Of a DNA stretch of 9,373 bases, positions 1 to 5,781 are shown piece by piece. Under the pieces are notes generated by a model. That model was not told the DNA's origin. It did not search any database and saw only the letters and a list, made by a program, of their open reading frames with translations. Source of the DNA: an uncultured Christensenella sp. (GTDB taxonomy: Bacteria > Bacillota > Clostridia > Christensenellales > Borkfalkiaceae); the NCBI GenBank assembly GCA_910577555.1, contig CAJTLF010000027.1:1-9373 (forward strand). Direction: 5' to 3'. Numbering within the stretch: the stretch's first letter is position 1; each line of letters starts with the position of its first letter. Position numbers and translations under genes: made by a program.

Positions 1-229
1 AATACTTAGCTATTCTTTCAAAATCTACTCGTCTTCTCTACAAAAATTCTACACTTCTAACTCTTCTTACTCTCGACTAATATTTTCATACAGCAAAAAT
101 TCCAATTGCAAAATTGTCAATTCTTTTCTTCGTATTAACCTATTAATCTTTTCTTAATCCAAATTAAATTGCCTTATTTGTACTTTCTTCTTTAATCTCT
201 ATCTTCTCTTTCTTCTTCTATGCAGTTGT

Positions 230-274
230 CAAACTTCGCAACGAAGTTGTGCCCGTGCAAACTTCGTAATGAAG
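230..274. repeat. Two tandem 17-base hairpin repeats, period 28
   Basis: CAAACTTCGCAACGAAG (230-246) recurs as CAAACTTCGTAATGAAG (258-274). Both differences are C to T. The first copy forms a perfect AACTTCG/CGAAGTT hairpin with a CAA loop (232-248). In RNA the second copy keeps the pairing as CUUCG/UGAAG with a G-U pair. This is seen directly; a role is not known. Confidence 0.6.
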
Positions 275-289
275 CTTGCGGTACGACAA
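274..289. repeat. Direct repeat copy 1 (GCTTGCGGTACGACAA)
   Basis: The 16-mer GCTTGCGGTACGACAA is repeated exactly at 414-429, 140 bases away. Its CTTG...CAA ends can pair around a CGGTACGA loop. In this copy the segment also begins a CTTGCG (275-280)/CGCAAG (294-299) hairpin followed by five T, so it may be one of several terminator-like structures here. Confidence 0.6.
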
Positions 290-319
290 TCTTCGCAAGT
301 TTTTCAAAAGAAAAACATC

Positions 320-343
320 GCTGTCAAACCGACAGCTTTTATA
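320..343 (+). terminator. Terminator-like hairpin
   Basis: GCTGTC (320-325) and GACAGC (331-336) form a six-pair stem around an AAACC loop. The stem is followed on the plus strand by TTTTATAT. The stem is short and no plus-strand gene is visible upstream, so this may end a small RNA or simply be a fortuitous hairpin. Confidence 0.4.
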
Positions 344-409
344 TCTTATCAAACTAAATCAATAAAGTCAAGCGATTTCCGAAAATATTTTGTAATTTTT
401 TTGAATAGG

Positions 410-440
410 AATCGCTTGCGGTACGACAAGCGATTTTTTA
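410..440 (+). terminator. Rho-independent terminator-like hairpin carrying repeat copy 2
   Basis: AATCGCTTG (410-418) and CAAGCGATT (427-435) pair perfectly over nine bases around loop CGGTACGA, followed by a run of T on the plus strand. The left arm and loop contain the second exact copy of the 16-mer GCTTGCGGTACGACAA (414-429). Another AAGCGATT at 370-377 can pair with the left arm (AATCGCTT, 410-417), giving an alternative fold. The T run lies on the plus side, so the hairpin does not look made for the minus-strand gene at 504. Confidence 0.5.
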
Positions 441-503
441 AATAATTTAATAATTTTTTTATCACTCAAATTACGGTTCGTTAAGCAAATTTATTTAATA
501 ATT

Positions 504-1127
504 TTATTGTTTTTTAACGGCTTTGAAAAAGCTCTCCGCGGCGGCAATGTCCGCCAAAGCGGCGTTTAAAATAACCGTGCCGTCAAACCCCGAAGCTTTT
601 AAACTTTTGATTGCAAGCGCAAAGCCGCCGTCGCAACCGTCTGTATACGCGTGCGCGCGCACGCCCGTACTATCGTTTAAATAAACTGTATACGGTAACA
701 GGCTTTTTTCGGCGTCGTCTTCCAAGGTGCAGAGATTTACGCCGTAACGGGCGCAAAAAGCGCGTATTTCGCCTATATACCCGTCCCAATTTTCAACTTC
801 GTCCCGTTTTAAGCCGAACGAATAGTTTTCCGCGCCGAATATCTGCGCGGACCGCAAGAGCTGGTCGAGCCAGTAAAATCCGTCGCCGCGAACCCTGCGC
901 GACCGCGAAAAGAGCTGACGCTCGAAATTATCGGGGTTTACCCGCACAGAATACGCCTTTACGCCCGACAGTTTTTGCGCGCACTTTTCGGCAAATTCCG
1001 GTCTGTATTCGTAGAAAGTACGCAGATATACGTCGCATACTTCCGCAGACGACCTGCCTATTAACGAAAGACATTCTTCGGTTTCGGCAAAGTGATTTAA
1101 ACAACGCGTTGAAATTCCTGTAATCAT
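504..1127 (-). CDS. Degenerate sugar phosphate isomerase/epimerase-like protein
   Basis: The protein has 207 residues from the ATG at 1127. It resembles the xylose-isomerase-like TIM-barrel family of sugar phosphate isomerases/epimerases: the start MITGISTRCL, then EVCDVYLRTFYEYRPEF (residues 29-45), VKAYSVRVNPDNFERQLFS (56-74), a helix ending in FGAENYSF (97-104), and GFDGTVILN (180-188). Family members are usually about 250-290 residues and carry metal-binding His and Glu residues. Here the position of the usual SVH has R62, the usual FHG reads FGL (104-106), and the usual terminal Glu of the GYDG-x-hydrophobic-E strand is N188. A barrel segment between about residues 140 and 155 also seems missing. 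The frame is intact, so this is not an obvious pseudogene, but classical metal catalysis looks unlikely. An in-frame TTG at 1196, with an AAAGGGA ahead of it, would add 23 residues; I prefer 1127 because the family begins there. It lies 84 bases downstream of the XRE regulator on the same strand. Confidence 0.55.
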   Translation of the reverse strand: MITGISTRCLNHFAETEECLSLIGRSSAEVCDVYLRTFYEYRPEFAEKCAQKLSGVKAYSVRVNPDNFERQLFSRSRRVRGDGFYWLDQLLRSAQIFGAENYSFGLKRDEVENWDGYIGEIRAFCARYGVNLCTLEDDAEKSLLPYTVYLNDSTGVRAHAYTDGCDGGFALAIKSLKASGFDGTVILNAALADIAAAESFFKAVKKQ

Positions 1128-1133
1128 ATACGA

Positions 1134-1162
1134 ATTATAACATAGCGCGGCAAAAAAAACAA
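1134..1162 (-). promoter_or_regulatory. Sigma-A promoter placed for a leaderless start
   Basis: On the minus strand TTGTTT (1157-1162), a 17-base spacer and TATAAT (1134-1139) form a good sigma-A promoter. Only six bases separate the -10 box from the ATG at 1127, so transcription would be expected to start at or next to the A of the start codon. No Shine-Dalgarno sequence precedes that ATG. Confidence 0.5.
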
Positions 1163-1211
1163 TACGCAAATAAAAATAATCTTCCCGCCGTCGCAAAAAG
1201 ATTATTCCCTT

Positions 1212-1490
1212 TCATCTATTCAGTAAATCGGCTATCAGTAATTTGATATGCGCTATCTCCTTTTCCGTTAGCCCGTCCATATTAACCGTATTATCGCCCG
1301 TGAGTCCCAAAAGATAATCCGTAGTAACGTTAAAATATTTTGCAATTTTTATAAGCATTTCCACCGACGGCTGAATATAGTCGTTTTCCCAGTTGGATAT
1401 ACACTGCTTGCTCACCCCTAAGGCAGACGCAAGCTCTACCTGACTTAAATTATAAGACAGCCTTAAACTTTTAATATTTTCATTCAACAT
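1212..1490 (-). CDS. XRE-family HTH transcriptional regulator
   Basis: The protein has 92 residues and is made almost wholly of one Cro/C1-type helix-turn-helix domain (about residues 5-63). The recognition-helix region reads LSQVELASALGVSKQCISNWENDYIQPSVEML, followed by the common tail IAKYFNVTTDYLLGL. A short charged helix (about 73-92) completes it, perhaps for dimerisation. No sensor domain is seen, so it is probably a small repressor binding palindromic DNA. It is divergent from the membrane protein at 1605, and the 114-base gap between their start codons holds repeated AATAC/GTATT half-sites, suggesting that it controls that gene and itself. Its own promoter may be TTGAAT-18-TTTACT on the minus strand, with the first operator-like site in the spacer. 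The ribosome binding site is weak. Confidence 0.9.
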   Translation of the reverse strand: MLNENIKSLRLSYNLSQVELASALGVSKQCISNWENDYIQPSVEMLIKIAKYFNVTTDYLLGLTGDNTVNMDGLTEKEIAHIKLLIADLLNR

Positions 1491-1516
1491 ATTGACGCAC
1501 CAAAGTAAAAAATTGC

Positions 1517-1565
1517 AATACTATTGTATTCAAATACTTGACAGTTTTTAAAATACATTAGTATA
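1517..1565. promoter_or_regulatory. Operator-like array of AATAC-N4-GTATT sites
   Basis: AATAC-TATT-GTATT (1517-1530) is a perfect dyad. AATAC-ATTA-GTATA (1552-1565) repeats it with one changed base, 35 bases further on. Between them another AATAC (1533-1537) forms GTATT-CA-AATAC with the right arm of the first site, and a lone AATAC lies at 1585-1589. The second dyad covers the -10 region of the plus-strand promoter. This fits binding by the adjacent XRE protein; the link is inference. Confidence 0.55.
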
Positions 1566-1567
1566 CT
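1538..1567 (+). promoter_or_regulatory. Sigma-A promoter of the membrane protein gene
   Basis: TTGACA (1538-1543), an 18-base spacer and TATACT (1562-1567) lie 37 bases upstream of the ATG at 1605. A ribosome binding site AAGGAG follows at 1591-1596, eight bases before the start. The -10 box is overlapped by the second operator-like dyad, so occupation by a repressor would be expected to block transcription. Confidence 0.75.
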
Positions 1568-1604
1568 TATAATTGACTTTTGCAAATACAAAGGAGAATA
1601 TGCA

Positions 1605-2978
1605 ATGAATATGAAAAAACTTAAACGCAATATGTGGTGGTTGGGCAAATATCACAACGTTCACAACGGGCTTTGGCTTTCAATGCTGTTTGCAATCGTC
1701 GCAACAATGACTTTAGGCTTGAATTACAACCGCGCCTTCGACAACCCGTCGCAACTGTTTTATATATTCGGCTGTCTGGGAATTGCGGGCTGTATATGCG
1801 GAATTGCAATAGTTATAAATACTCTATTGCTGAAAACACCTTTGCCAAACCCCGCAAGTATCGAGCGGGTAAAGTCAAATTCCAGACACAATTTGCGGAA
1901 AATTTTTATATTCCCCGCCGTTGCCGTGTTTATGGTGGTTACGCTTGCAGTTTCGTCGCATGGGCAATTTGAATACTTAGCCTCAACTATTCCATATCTG
2001 AAGCCCATGATTTACAGCTTTATAATATTAACTGCCTTCTTTCTGTTCATAGCGGTCAACATAATAATAAACAACTTACTGATAAAAAGTATCTATCAAT
2101 ATGAAAACTATAAGGAGCTTACGCAGTCCCTTTTTGACGAGAGCTACGCCGCAATTCAACAGAAAAACGCAAAGTATGACGAAGCCCGCACCCAAAAGCG
2201 GACTGCCGCGGGCAAGCTGCCCAAAACCCCGCGCGAATATGAAAAAGAGCGCGCCGCAATAAATTATCTTAAAATAGGCATATGCGTAATCTTATGCGCT
2301 TTACTGTTCGTAACTATAGTTTTTATCCGCCCGAATGCAATAAGCCTTGACAATATCGAAAAAATAAGCGTCGGCGATAATATGGGATATATTGAAAGGA
2401 TGTTGGGCGAACCGTACGATAAAAGTGATATAGAAGACGAAACGGGAAAAGTTATCGCCGGCACGTGGAAATGGAGCAGTAACCCCAAAGCAAAGCTGTT
2501 GGGCGTAAAAAACAGGCAGATGGAACGACTGATGAAACAGCTTGAAACTGCGGATATTGACGACACGGATTTGCTTGAAAAAATGGCGAAGCTTGCCGAA
2601 GAAATATTTAATCTCGAAGCAGAACTTGAAGAAACCGTTTCAGACCGCATTTTTATAAGCCACGAAAATAACGTAGCTACGGTTATAAACTTTGAAAAGG
2701 ACTACGTCGGCAATAAAACTGCAAAAAAAAGTCTTTCACACATAACCTACGCCCTGTCGCAACGCGACAGATATTACGTTTACGGAGAAAAAATTACAGG
2801 AAAATCCGATAATGAAGGCGCGGCTTCCTGTAACGTAAATATACGTATGTACTTTGCCGACGGCAGTATGAGCAATTTCGTTAAAACCTTTTCCGCGGAT
2901 ATGAGCACCGTCGGGGAACGGTTGCTGAACTGGTCGGACGAATACGGCGAGCATACCGTTACGCTCATACTTACGTAA
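1605..2978 (+). CDS. Five-helix membrane protein with BamE/SmpA-like outer domain
   Basis: The protein has 457 residues and I do not recognise the full architecture. Hydrophobic helices lie at about 22-38, 51-75, 100-117, 134-160 and 222-241. Between helices 4 and 5 is a charged, probably cytoplasmic segment rich in K, E, R and Q (about 161-220). After helix 5, a domain of about 215 residues should lie outside the membrane. It begins ISVGDNMGYIERMLGEPYDKSD (254-275), resembling the SmpA/BamE-like fold found in many Firmicutes surface proteins (G...V...LG.P). The strand GTWKWSSN (286-293) is then interrupted by a long charged helix with heptad-like L/M spacing (about 300-346), before FISHENNVATVINF resumes the strand pattern. 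The C-terminus is beta-rich. It has a strong ribosome binding site and its own promoter, divergent from an XRE regulator that probably controls it. Its stop lies only three bases from the stop of the convergent gene at 2982, with no hairpin between. Sensing or envelope-stress roles are possible but unproven. Confidence 0.8.
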   Translation: MNMKKLKRNMWWLGKYHNVHNGLWLSMLFAIVATMTLGLNYNRAFDNPSQLFYIFGCLGIAGCICGIAIVINTLLLKTPLPNPASIERVKSNSRHNLRKIFIFPAVAVFMVVTLAVSSHGQFEYLASTIPYLKPMIYSFIILTAFFLFIAVNIIINNLLIKSIYQYENYKELTQSLFDESYAAIQQKNAKYDEARTQKRTAAGKLPKTPREYEKERAAINYLKIGICVILCALLFVTIVFIRPNAISLDNIEKISVGDNMGYIERMLGEPYDKSDIEDETGKVIAGTWKWSSNPKAKLLGVKNRQMERLMKQLETADIDDTDLLEKMAKLAEEIFNLEAELEETVSDRIFISHENNVATVINFEKDYVGNKTAKKSLSHITYALSQRDRYYVYGEKITGKSDNEGAASCNVNIRMYFADGSMSNFVKTFSADMSTVGERLLNWSDEYGEHTVTLILT

Positions 2979-2981
2979 AAA

Positions 2982-3341
2982 TTAAGACACGTATTGCGAC
3001 AGAGAATAAGTAATTTCCCTTGACGCCACGCCCGCTATGGGTGCCAACGGAAAGAAATCGCCGCCGCCGTTTTCACCGCTTTTTTCTGAAAAGTCTTCCT
3101 TAGACCCCGTACTATGCCCGAAGAACGCGCTTTCTAAGGGGTCGCTCTGCCCGCTTTCCGCTCCGCCCGTAAAGCTGCGCACGGCGGAAAGCACCTGCGA
3201 AATTTCTTCCGCGCTCTTTAACGCCTGTTTTACTTCTTCCCCGCCGAAAGATTCGAGCATGGGCTTCACTTCTGATAAAAGGTTTTGCGCACCGCCCTTA
3301 CCGCCGTACAAAAGTAACGCCAAAATAATAAAAAGTTGCAT
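2982..3341 (-). CDS. Small membrane-anchored protein of unknown function
   Basis: The protein has 119 residues from the ATG at 3341. I chose this start because AAGGAAG stands seven bases before it; an upstream in-frame ATG at 3359 lacks a comparable site. It opens with a short hydrophobic segment (MQLFIILALLLYGG), then an amphipathic helix (about 19-57, QNLLSEVKPMLESFGGEEVKQ and following). Next comes a low-complexity G/S/E/D-rich stretch (about 58-95), and it ends with FFPLAPIAGVASREITYSLSQYVS. Ordered ends with a loose middle suggest a small anchored adaptor. It is divergent from the helical protein at 3392 with a 50-base gap containing a dyad, so the two may act together. A TATAAT on the minus strand (3374-3379) is a likely -10 box. 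No family could be named. Confidence 0.7.
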   Translation of the reverse strand: MQLFIILALLLYGGKGGAQNLLSEVKPMLESFGGEEVKQALKSAEEISQVLSAVRSFTGGAESGQSDPLESAFFGHSTGSKEDFSEKSGENGGGDFFPLAPIAGVASREITYSLSQYVS

Positions 3342-3355
3342 AAAAAAACTTCCTT

Positions 3356-3382
3356 GCATATCTTGATAATAACATTATATGC
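3356..3382. promoter_or_regulatory. Dyad between two divergent small genes
   Basis: GCATAT (3356-3361) and ATATGC (3377-3382) are perfect inverted arms with a 15-base AT-rich spacer, centred in the 50-base gap between the starts at 3341 and 3392. The minus-strand -10 candidate TATAAT (3374-3379) falls inside it; no good -35 box is visible for either direction. It could be an operator or just overlapping promoter elements. Confidence 0.35.
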
Positions 3383-3391
3383 GGAGATGCC

Positions 3392-3694
3392 ATGAAAGAT
3401 TTTAAAAGCTATTCCAACGAACGACAGGATAAACAGCCGGATGAAGGCGCGGGCGGTTCGGCGCAGAGCTATAACCACACTGTAGAGCTTGCAAAAGTGC
3501 TTACCAAGGCTATGAGCGGCAAAAACGAAGGTCAGATTTTACATACGATTATTGCGGAAGCAGAGCGCGGAAAGCGGGAAGGCACGCTTACCAATCAGGA
3601 TTTGGACAATTTTTACACCGCGCTTTCCCCCCTTCTGGACGGGATTAAAAAGCGCAAACTAAGAGAAGTTATAATAAAACTTAAAAGCATTTGA
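3392..3694 (+). CDS. Small helical protein of unknown function
   Basis: The protein has 100 residues, starting at ATG 3392 with GGAG five bases upstream. The first 25 residues are polar and probably disordered (SNERQDKQPDEGAGGSAQS). Two or three helices follow: NHTVELAKVLTKAMSGKNEGQILHTIIAEAERGKREG, then LTNQDLDNFYTALSPLLDGIKKRKLREVIIKLKSI. There is no membrane segment or cysteine, so it is probably a cytoplasmic helical bundle. The pattern 'SGKNEGQ...GKREGTLTNQDLDNFYTALSPLL' looks like a conserved Firmicutes small-protein type, but I cannot name it. The stop is immediately followed by a bidirectional terminator. Confidence 0.7.
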   Translation: MKDFKSYSNERQDKQPDEGAGGSAQSYNHTVELAKVLTKAMSGKNEGQILHTIIAEAERGKREGTLTNQDLDNFYTALSPLLDGIKKRKLREVIIKLKSI

Positions 3695-3720
3695 AAAAGC
3701 GGGCTACGCGCCCGCTTTTT
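3694..3720. terminator. Bidirectional Rho-independent terminator
   Basis: AAAAAGCGGGC (3694-3704) and GCCCGCTTTTT (3710-3720) form a perfect 11-pair stem with a TACGC loop. The A run on one arm and T run on the other give a U tail in either direction. It serves the plus-strand gene ending at 3694 and cysteine synthase ending at 3719, and shares bases with both stop codons. Confidence 0.9.
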
Positions 3721-4636
3721 ATATTAACGACAGATATCTTTCGCCGCCGTCGGGGAATACCGTAACGATATTCCTACCAAAAAACCTTTCGTCTTTTGCA
3801 AGAGCTATTGCGGCGTGAAGATTTGCGCCCGACGATATGCCTGCGAGCGCGCCTTCGGTATACCGCAAGAGCATAGCCGCGTCGTAGGCGTCTTTGTCCG
3901 AAACGGCGCAGACCCCGTCATATGCCGCATTTACGAGCAGTTCGGGGATAAATCCCGCGCCTATTCCCTGAATACCGTGCAAGTCCGCTTTGCCGCCCGA
4001 AAGCACTGCGGAGTTACTTGGTTCGACGGCATAAACGGCAATATCCGCGCGTCTTGATTTGAAGTAGCGCGAACAGCCCGCGAGCGTGCCGCCCGTACCC
4101 ACTCCCGCCACGAAAATATCGATTGCCCCGCATATATCCCGCCATATCTCGGGTGCGGTGCCGTTAAAGTGCGCCGCCGCGTTTGCGGGATTTGTGAACT
4201 GACCCAAAATTACGGCGTTCGGAATTGCCGATTTCAAGCTGTCGGCACGGGCTATCGCCCCCGCCATTCCGAGATTTTTTTGGGTAAGCACAAGCTCAGC
4301 GCCGTAAGCGGATATCAGTTTTTTGCGTTCCTCGCTCATATTTTCGGGCATAACCACGACGCATTTATACCCCTTTGCCGCGCACATAGCCGCGAGCGCG
4401 ACGCCCGTATTTCCCGAAGTAGGCTCGATTACGCAACCGCCTTTTTTTAAAATTCCGCGCCCTTCCGCGTCTGCAAGCATAGCCGCGGCGACCCTGTCTT
4501 TAACTGAACCCGCGGGATTAAAGTACTCGAGCTTGGCGTATATATCCGCGCGCAAGCCGAGCTTTTTACCTATTTTCGACAGCTTTAAAAGCGGGGTGTT
4601 GCCGACCGTTTTCTCTATACCGTCAAACGCCGCCAA
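3719..4636 (-). CDS. cysK: Cysteine synthase (O-acetylserine sulfhydrylase)
   Basis: The protein has 305 residues, typical for CysK. This PLP enzyme makes L-cysteine from O-acetylserine and sulfide in the cytoplasm. Visible motifs are TVGNTPLLKL (10-19), the PLP lysine K46 in NPAGSVKDR, the substrate/phosphate loop TSGNTG (73-78), GVGTGGT (about 180-186) and the C-terminal ISSGAN and VFPDGGERYL. Translation starts at a TTG (4634-4636) inside the end of the upstream desulfurase gene, overlapping it by 14 bases. AAAGGGG, in the codons of that gene, sits five bases upstream, so translation is probably coupled. No serine acetyltransferase (cysE) is in the window. The operon ends at the hairpin at 3694-3720. 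A cystathionine beta-synthase or other OASS-like specificity cannot be excluded by reading, but CysK is the best call. Confidence 0.93.
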   Translation of the reverse strand: MAAFDGIEKTVGNTPLLKLSKIGKKLGLRADIYAKLEYFNPAGSVKDRVAAAMLADAEGRGILKKGGCVIEPTSGNTGVALAAMCAAKGYKCVVVMPENMSEERKKLISAYGAELVLTQKNLGMAGAIARADSLKSAIPNAVILGQFTNPANAAAHFNGTAPEIWRDICGAIDIFVAGVGTGGTLAGCSRYFKSRRADIAVYAVEPSNSAVLSGGKADLHGIQGIGAGFIPELLVNAAYDGVCAVSDKDAYDAAMLLRYTEGALAGISSGANLHAAIALAKDERFFGRNIVTVFPDGGERYLSLI

Positions 4637-5756
4637 CGCTACCCCTTTGCGCGAGAATTTTGATTGCTTCTATGAACTTTTCGCACTCGCCCATAGTATT
4701 GAACGGGGACACTGAAACGCGTATCAAGCCGTCGCTCGAAAGGCTTTCGTGCATCTTGGGAGCGCAGTGCAAACCGCCGCGGACGCAGATTGAAAACTCT
4801 TCCGAAAGGGTGAAGGCGGCGAGTTCGGACTGCATATTTTCAAGCGACAGAGCGAGTATTCCGAACGGGTTTGGCTTGGAATGTGAAAATACTGTGAAGA
4901 TTTTCACACAGTTTTCACGTAAAAATGCACACATTTGCTCTGTTTTTTGCATGTTTTCACACAAATTCTGCTGTAAATACAGCGCGCCCTCACCCAAAGA
5001 AACTATCGCGGGATAGGACAAAGTGCCGCTTTCAAGAGCGTCGGGATAGAAGTCCGGCATTTTAAGATTATAGCTTTCGCTGCCCGTTCCGCCGAACAGC
5101 ACGGGCGACGGATTGAACCGTTCGGAGAACAGCAACGCGCCGCTGCCTTGTATGCCGAGCATACCTTTATGACCCGCGACGGCGAGCGCGTCTATGCCGA
5201 GCGACTTCATATTTATTTCGATATGACCGCAAGCCTGCGCACCGTCGCAGATTAACAAAATTTCGTCGCCTATTAAGGAGCGCAATTTTTTTATATCGGG
5301 AGCGGTTCCCGTTACGTTGGACGCGAGAGTTATTATAACGGCTTTGGTCTTGGGCGTTACGAGCGTGGCTAAAGTTGTAAGGTCGATATCCCCTTCGCCG
5401 TCGAGCGGGGCGTAAGATACCTTTACCCCTTTACCCTTTAAATACTCCAACGGGCGCAAAACCGAATTGTGTTCGGCGACGGTTGTTACCACTTCGTCGC
5501 CCGATTTTATTACGCCCAGAATTGCTATATTCAACGCTTCGGTACAGTTTTTTGTAAAGACTACCCTGTCGTAGCTGTAGCCGCCGAGAAAGTCGCATAA
5601 AATTTTGCGGACGGCGTACACCCGTTCAAGGCAGGCTAGCGAAAGCTTATGACCGCTACGACCGGGGTTTGCGCAAAACTGCATTGCCGCGTGCGCGGCG
5701 GAAATTACGCTGTCCGGCTTAAAGCCGCCCGTGGCGGCGTTATCGAAATATATCAT
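4623..5756 (-). CDS. Class V aminotransferase, cysteine desulfurase family
   Basis: The protein has 377 residues and is a fold-type I PLP enzyme of the NifS/SufS group. These enzymes take sulfur from cysteine as a persulfide on a catalytic cysteine, releasing alanine. Visible features are YFDNAATGG (3-11), FTKNCTEALN (67-76), AEHNSVLRP (94-102, with H96 stacking on PLP), DGAQACGH (171-178), the PLP lysine K197 in AGHKGMLG, and the catalytic cysteine C331 in VRGGLHCAP. The GLHCAP form and length match the Firmicutes 'cysteine desulfurase family protein' branch (the TIGR01977-like group) rather than IscS proper. GGAG lies nine bases before the ATG. cysK overlaps its 3' end, and a DUF3343 Se/S-carrier-like gene is divergent. 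No SufU or IscU scaffold is near, so the sulfur acceptor may be that carrier. About 4880-4985 is AT-richer with different codon choice and TTTTCAC repeats. Confidence 0.88.
   Translation of the reverse strand: MIYFDNAATGGFKPDSVISAAHAAMQFCANPGRSGHKLSLACLERVYAVRKILCDFLGGYSYDRVVFTKNCTEALNIAILGVIKSGDEVVTTVAEHNSVLRPLEYLKGKGVKVSYAPLDGEGDIDLTTLATLVTPKTKAVIITLASNVTGTAPDIKKLRSLIGDEILLICDGAQACGHIEINMKSLGIDALAVAGHKGMLGIQGSGALLFSERFNPSPVLFGGTGSESYNLKMPDFYPDALESGTLSYPAIVSLGEGALYLQQNLCENMQKTEQMCAFLRENCVKIFTVFSHSKPNPFGILALSLENMQSELAAFTLSEEFSICVRGGLHCAPKMHESLSSDGLIRVSVSPFNTMGECEKFIEAIKILAQRGSVGGV
4882..4963. repeat. Cluster of TTTTCAC words and a perfect 9-base dyad inside a gene
   Basis: TGTGAAAAT (4882-4890) and ATTTTCACA (4900-4908) are perfect inverted arms with a nine-base spacer. 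TTTTCACACA occurs at 4901-4910 and again at 4954-4963, and GTTTTCAC at 4911-4918 and 4953-4960. The patch encodes about residues 265-293 of the desulfurase, a surface helix and strand region, and is AT-richer than its surroundings. Confidence 0.5.
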
Positions 5757-5781
5757 AATTTAATTCTCCGTCATACAATGG

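Larger units (their letters stand above)
1..503. other. Non-coding, strongly skewed and repeat-bearing left end
   Basis: No convincing gene is seen on either strand. In bases 1-220 the plus strand has about 9 G against about 51 C by hand count, in an AT-rich, pyrimidine-rich stretch full of TTCTTCT-like words. Bases 230-440 are different: they hold short repeats and three hairpins, each followed on the plus strand by a run of T (listed separately). The frame starting at base 2 is open to about 155, but low G alone makes TAG and TGA rare, and the peptide is a low-complexity string of S, Y, F, K and N, so I do not call it. The region lies downstream of the minus-strand gene ending at 504 and could form its 3' untranslated region, or be the tail of a unit outside the window. 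Confidence 0.6.

Noticed and set aside
2..157. Frame open from the left edge to a stop near 155-157 on the plus strand
   Set aside because: The DNA is almost free of G, so two of three stop codons are rare by composition. The peptide is low-complexity with no recognisable pattern.
230..430. Repeats that could suggest a CRISPR array
   Set aside because: Repeat units are 16-17 bases, occur only twice each, are unevenly spaced and belong to hairpins; there is no regular spacer pattern and no cas gene.
611..1123. Plus-strand open frame opposite the epimerase-like gene
   Set aside because: The product is an arginine-rich string typical of an antisense frame, with no ribosome binding site, and the minus frame matches a protein family.
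3037..3478. Open frames on the opposite strands of the two small genes (plus 3037-3366 and minus 3266-3478)
   Set aside because: They lack good ribosome binding sites, and their translations are proline/serine-rich or cross the divergent promoter gap; the chosen frames have correctly spaced sites and sensible helices.
4901..4963. TTTTCACACA words as DnaA boxes
   Set aside because: They do not match TTWTNCACA in register (one base is missing before CACA) and they lie inside a gene with no dnaA or dnaN nearby.
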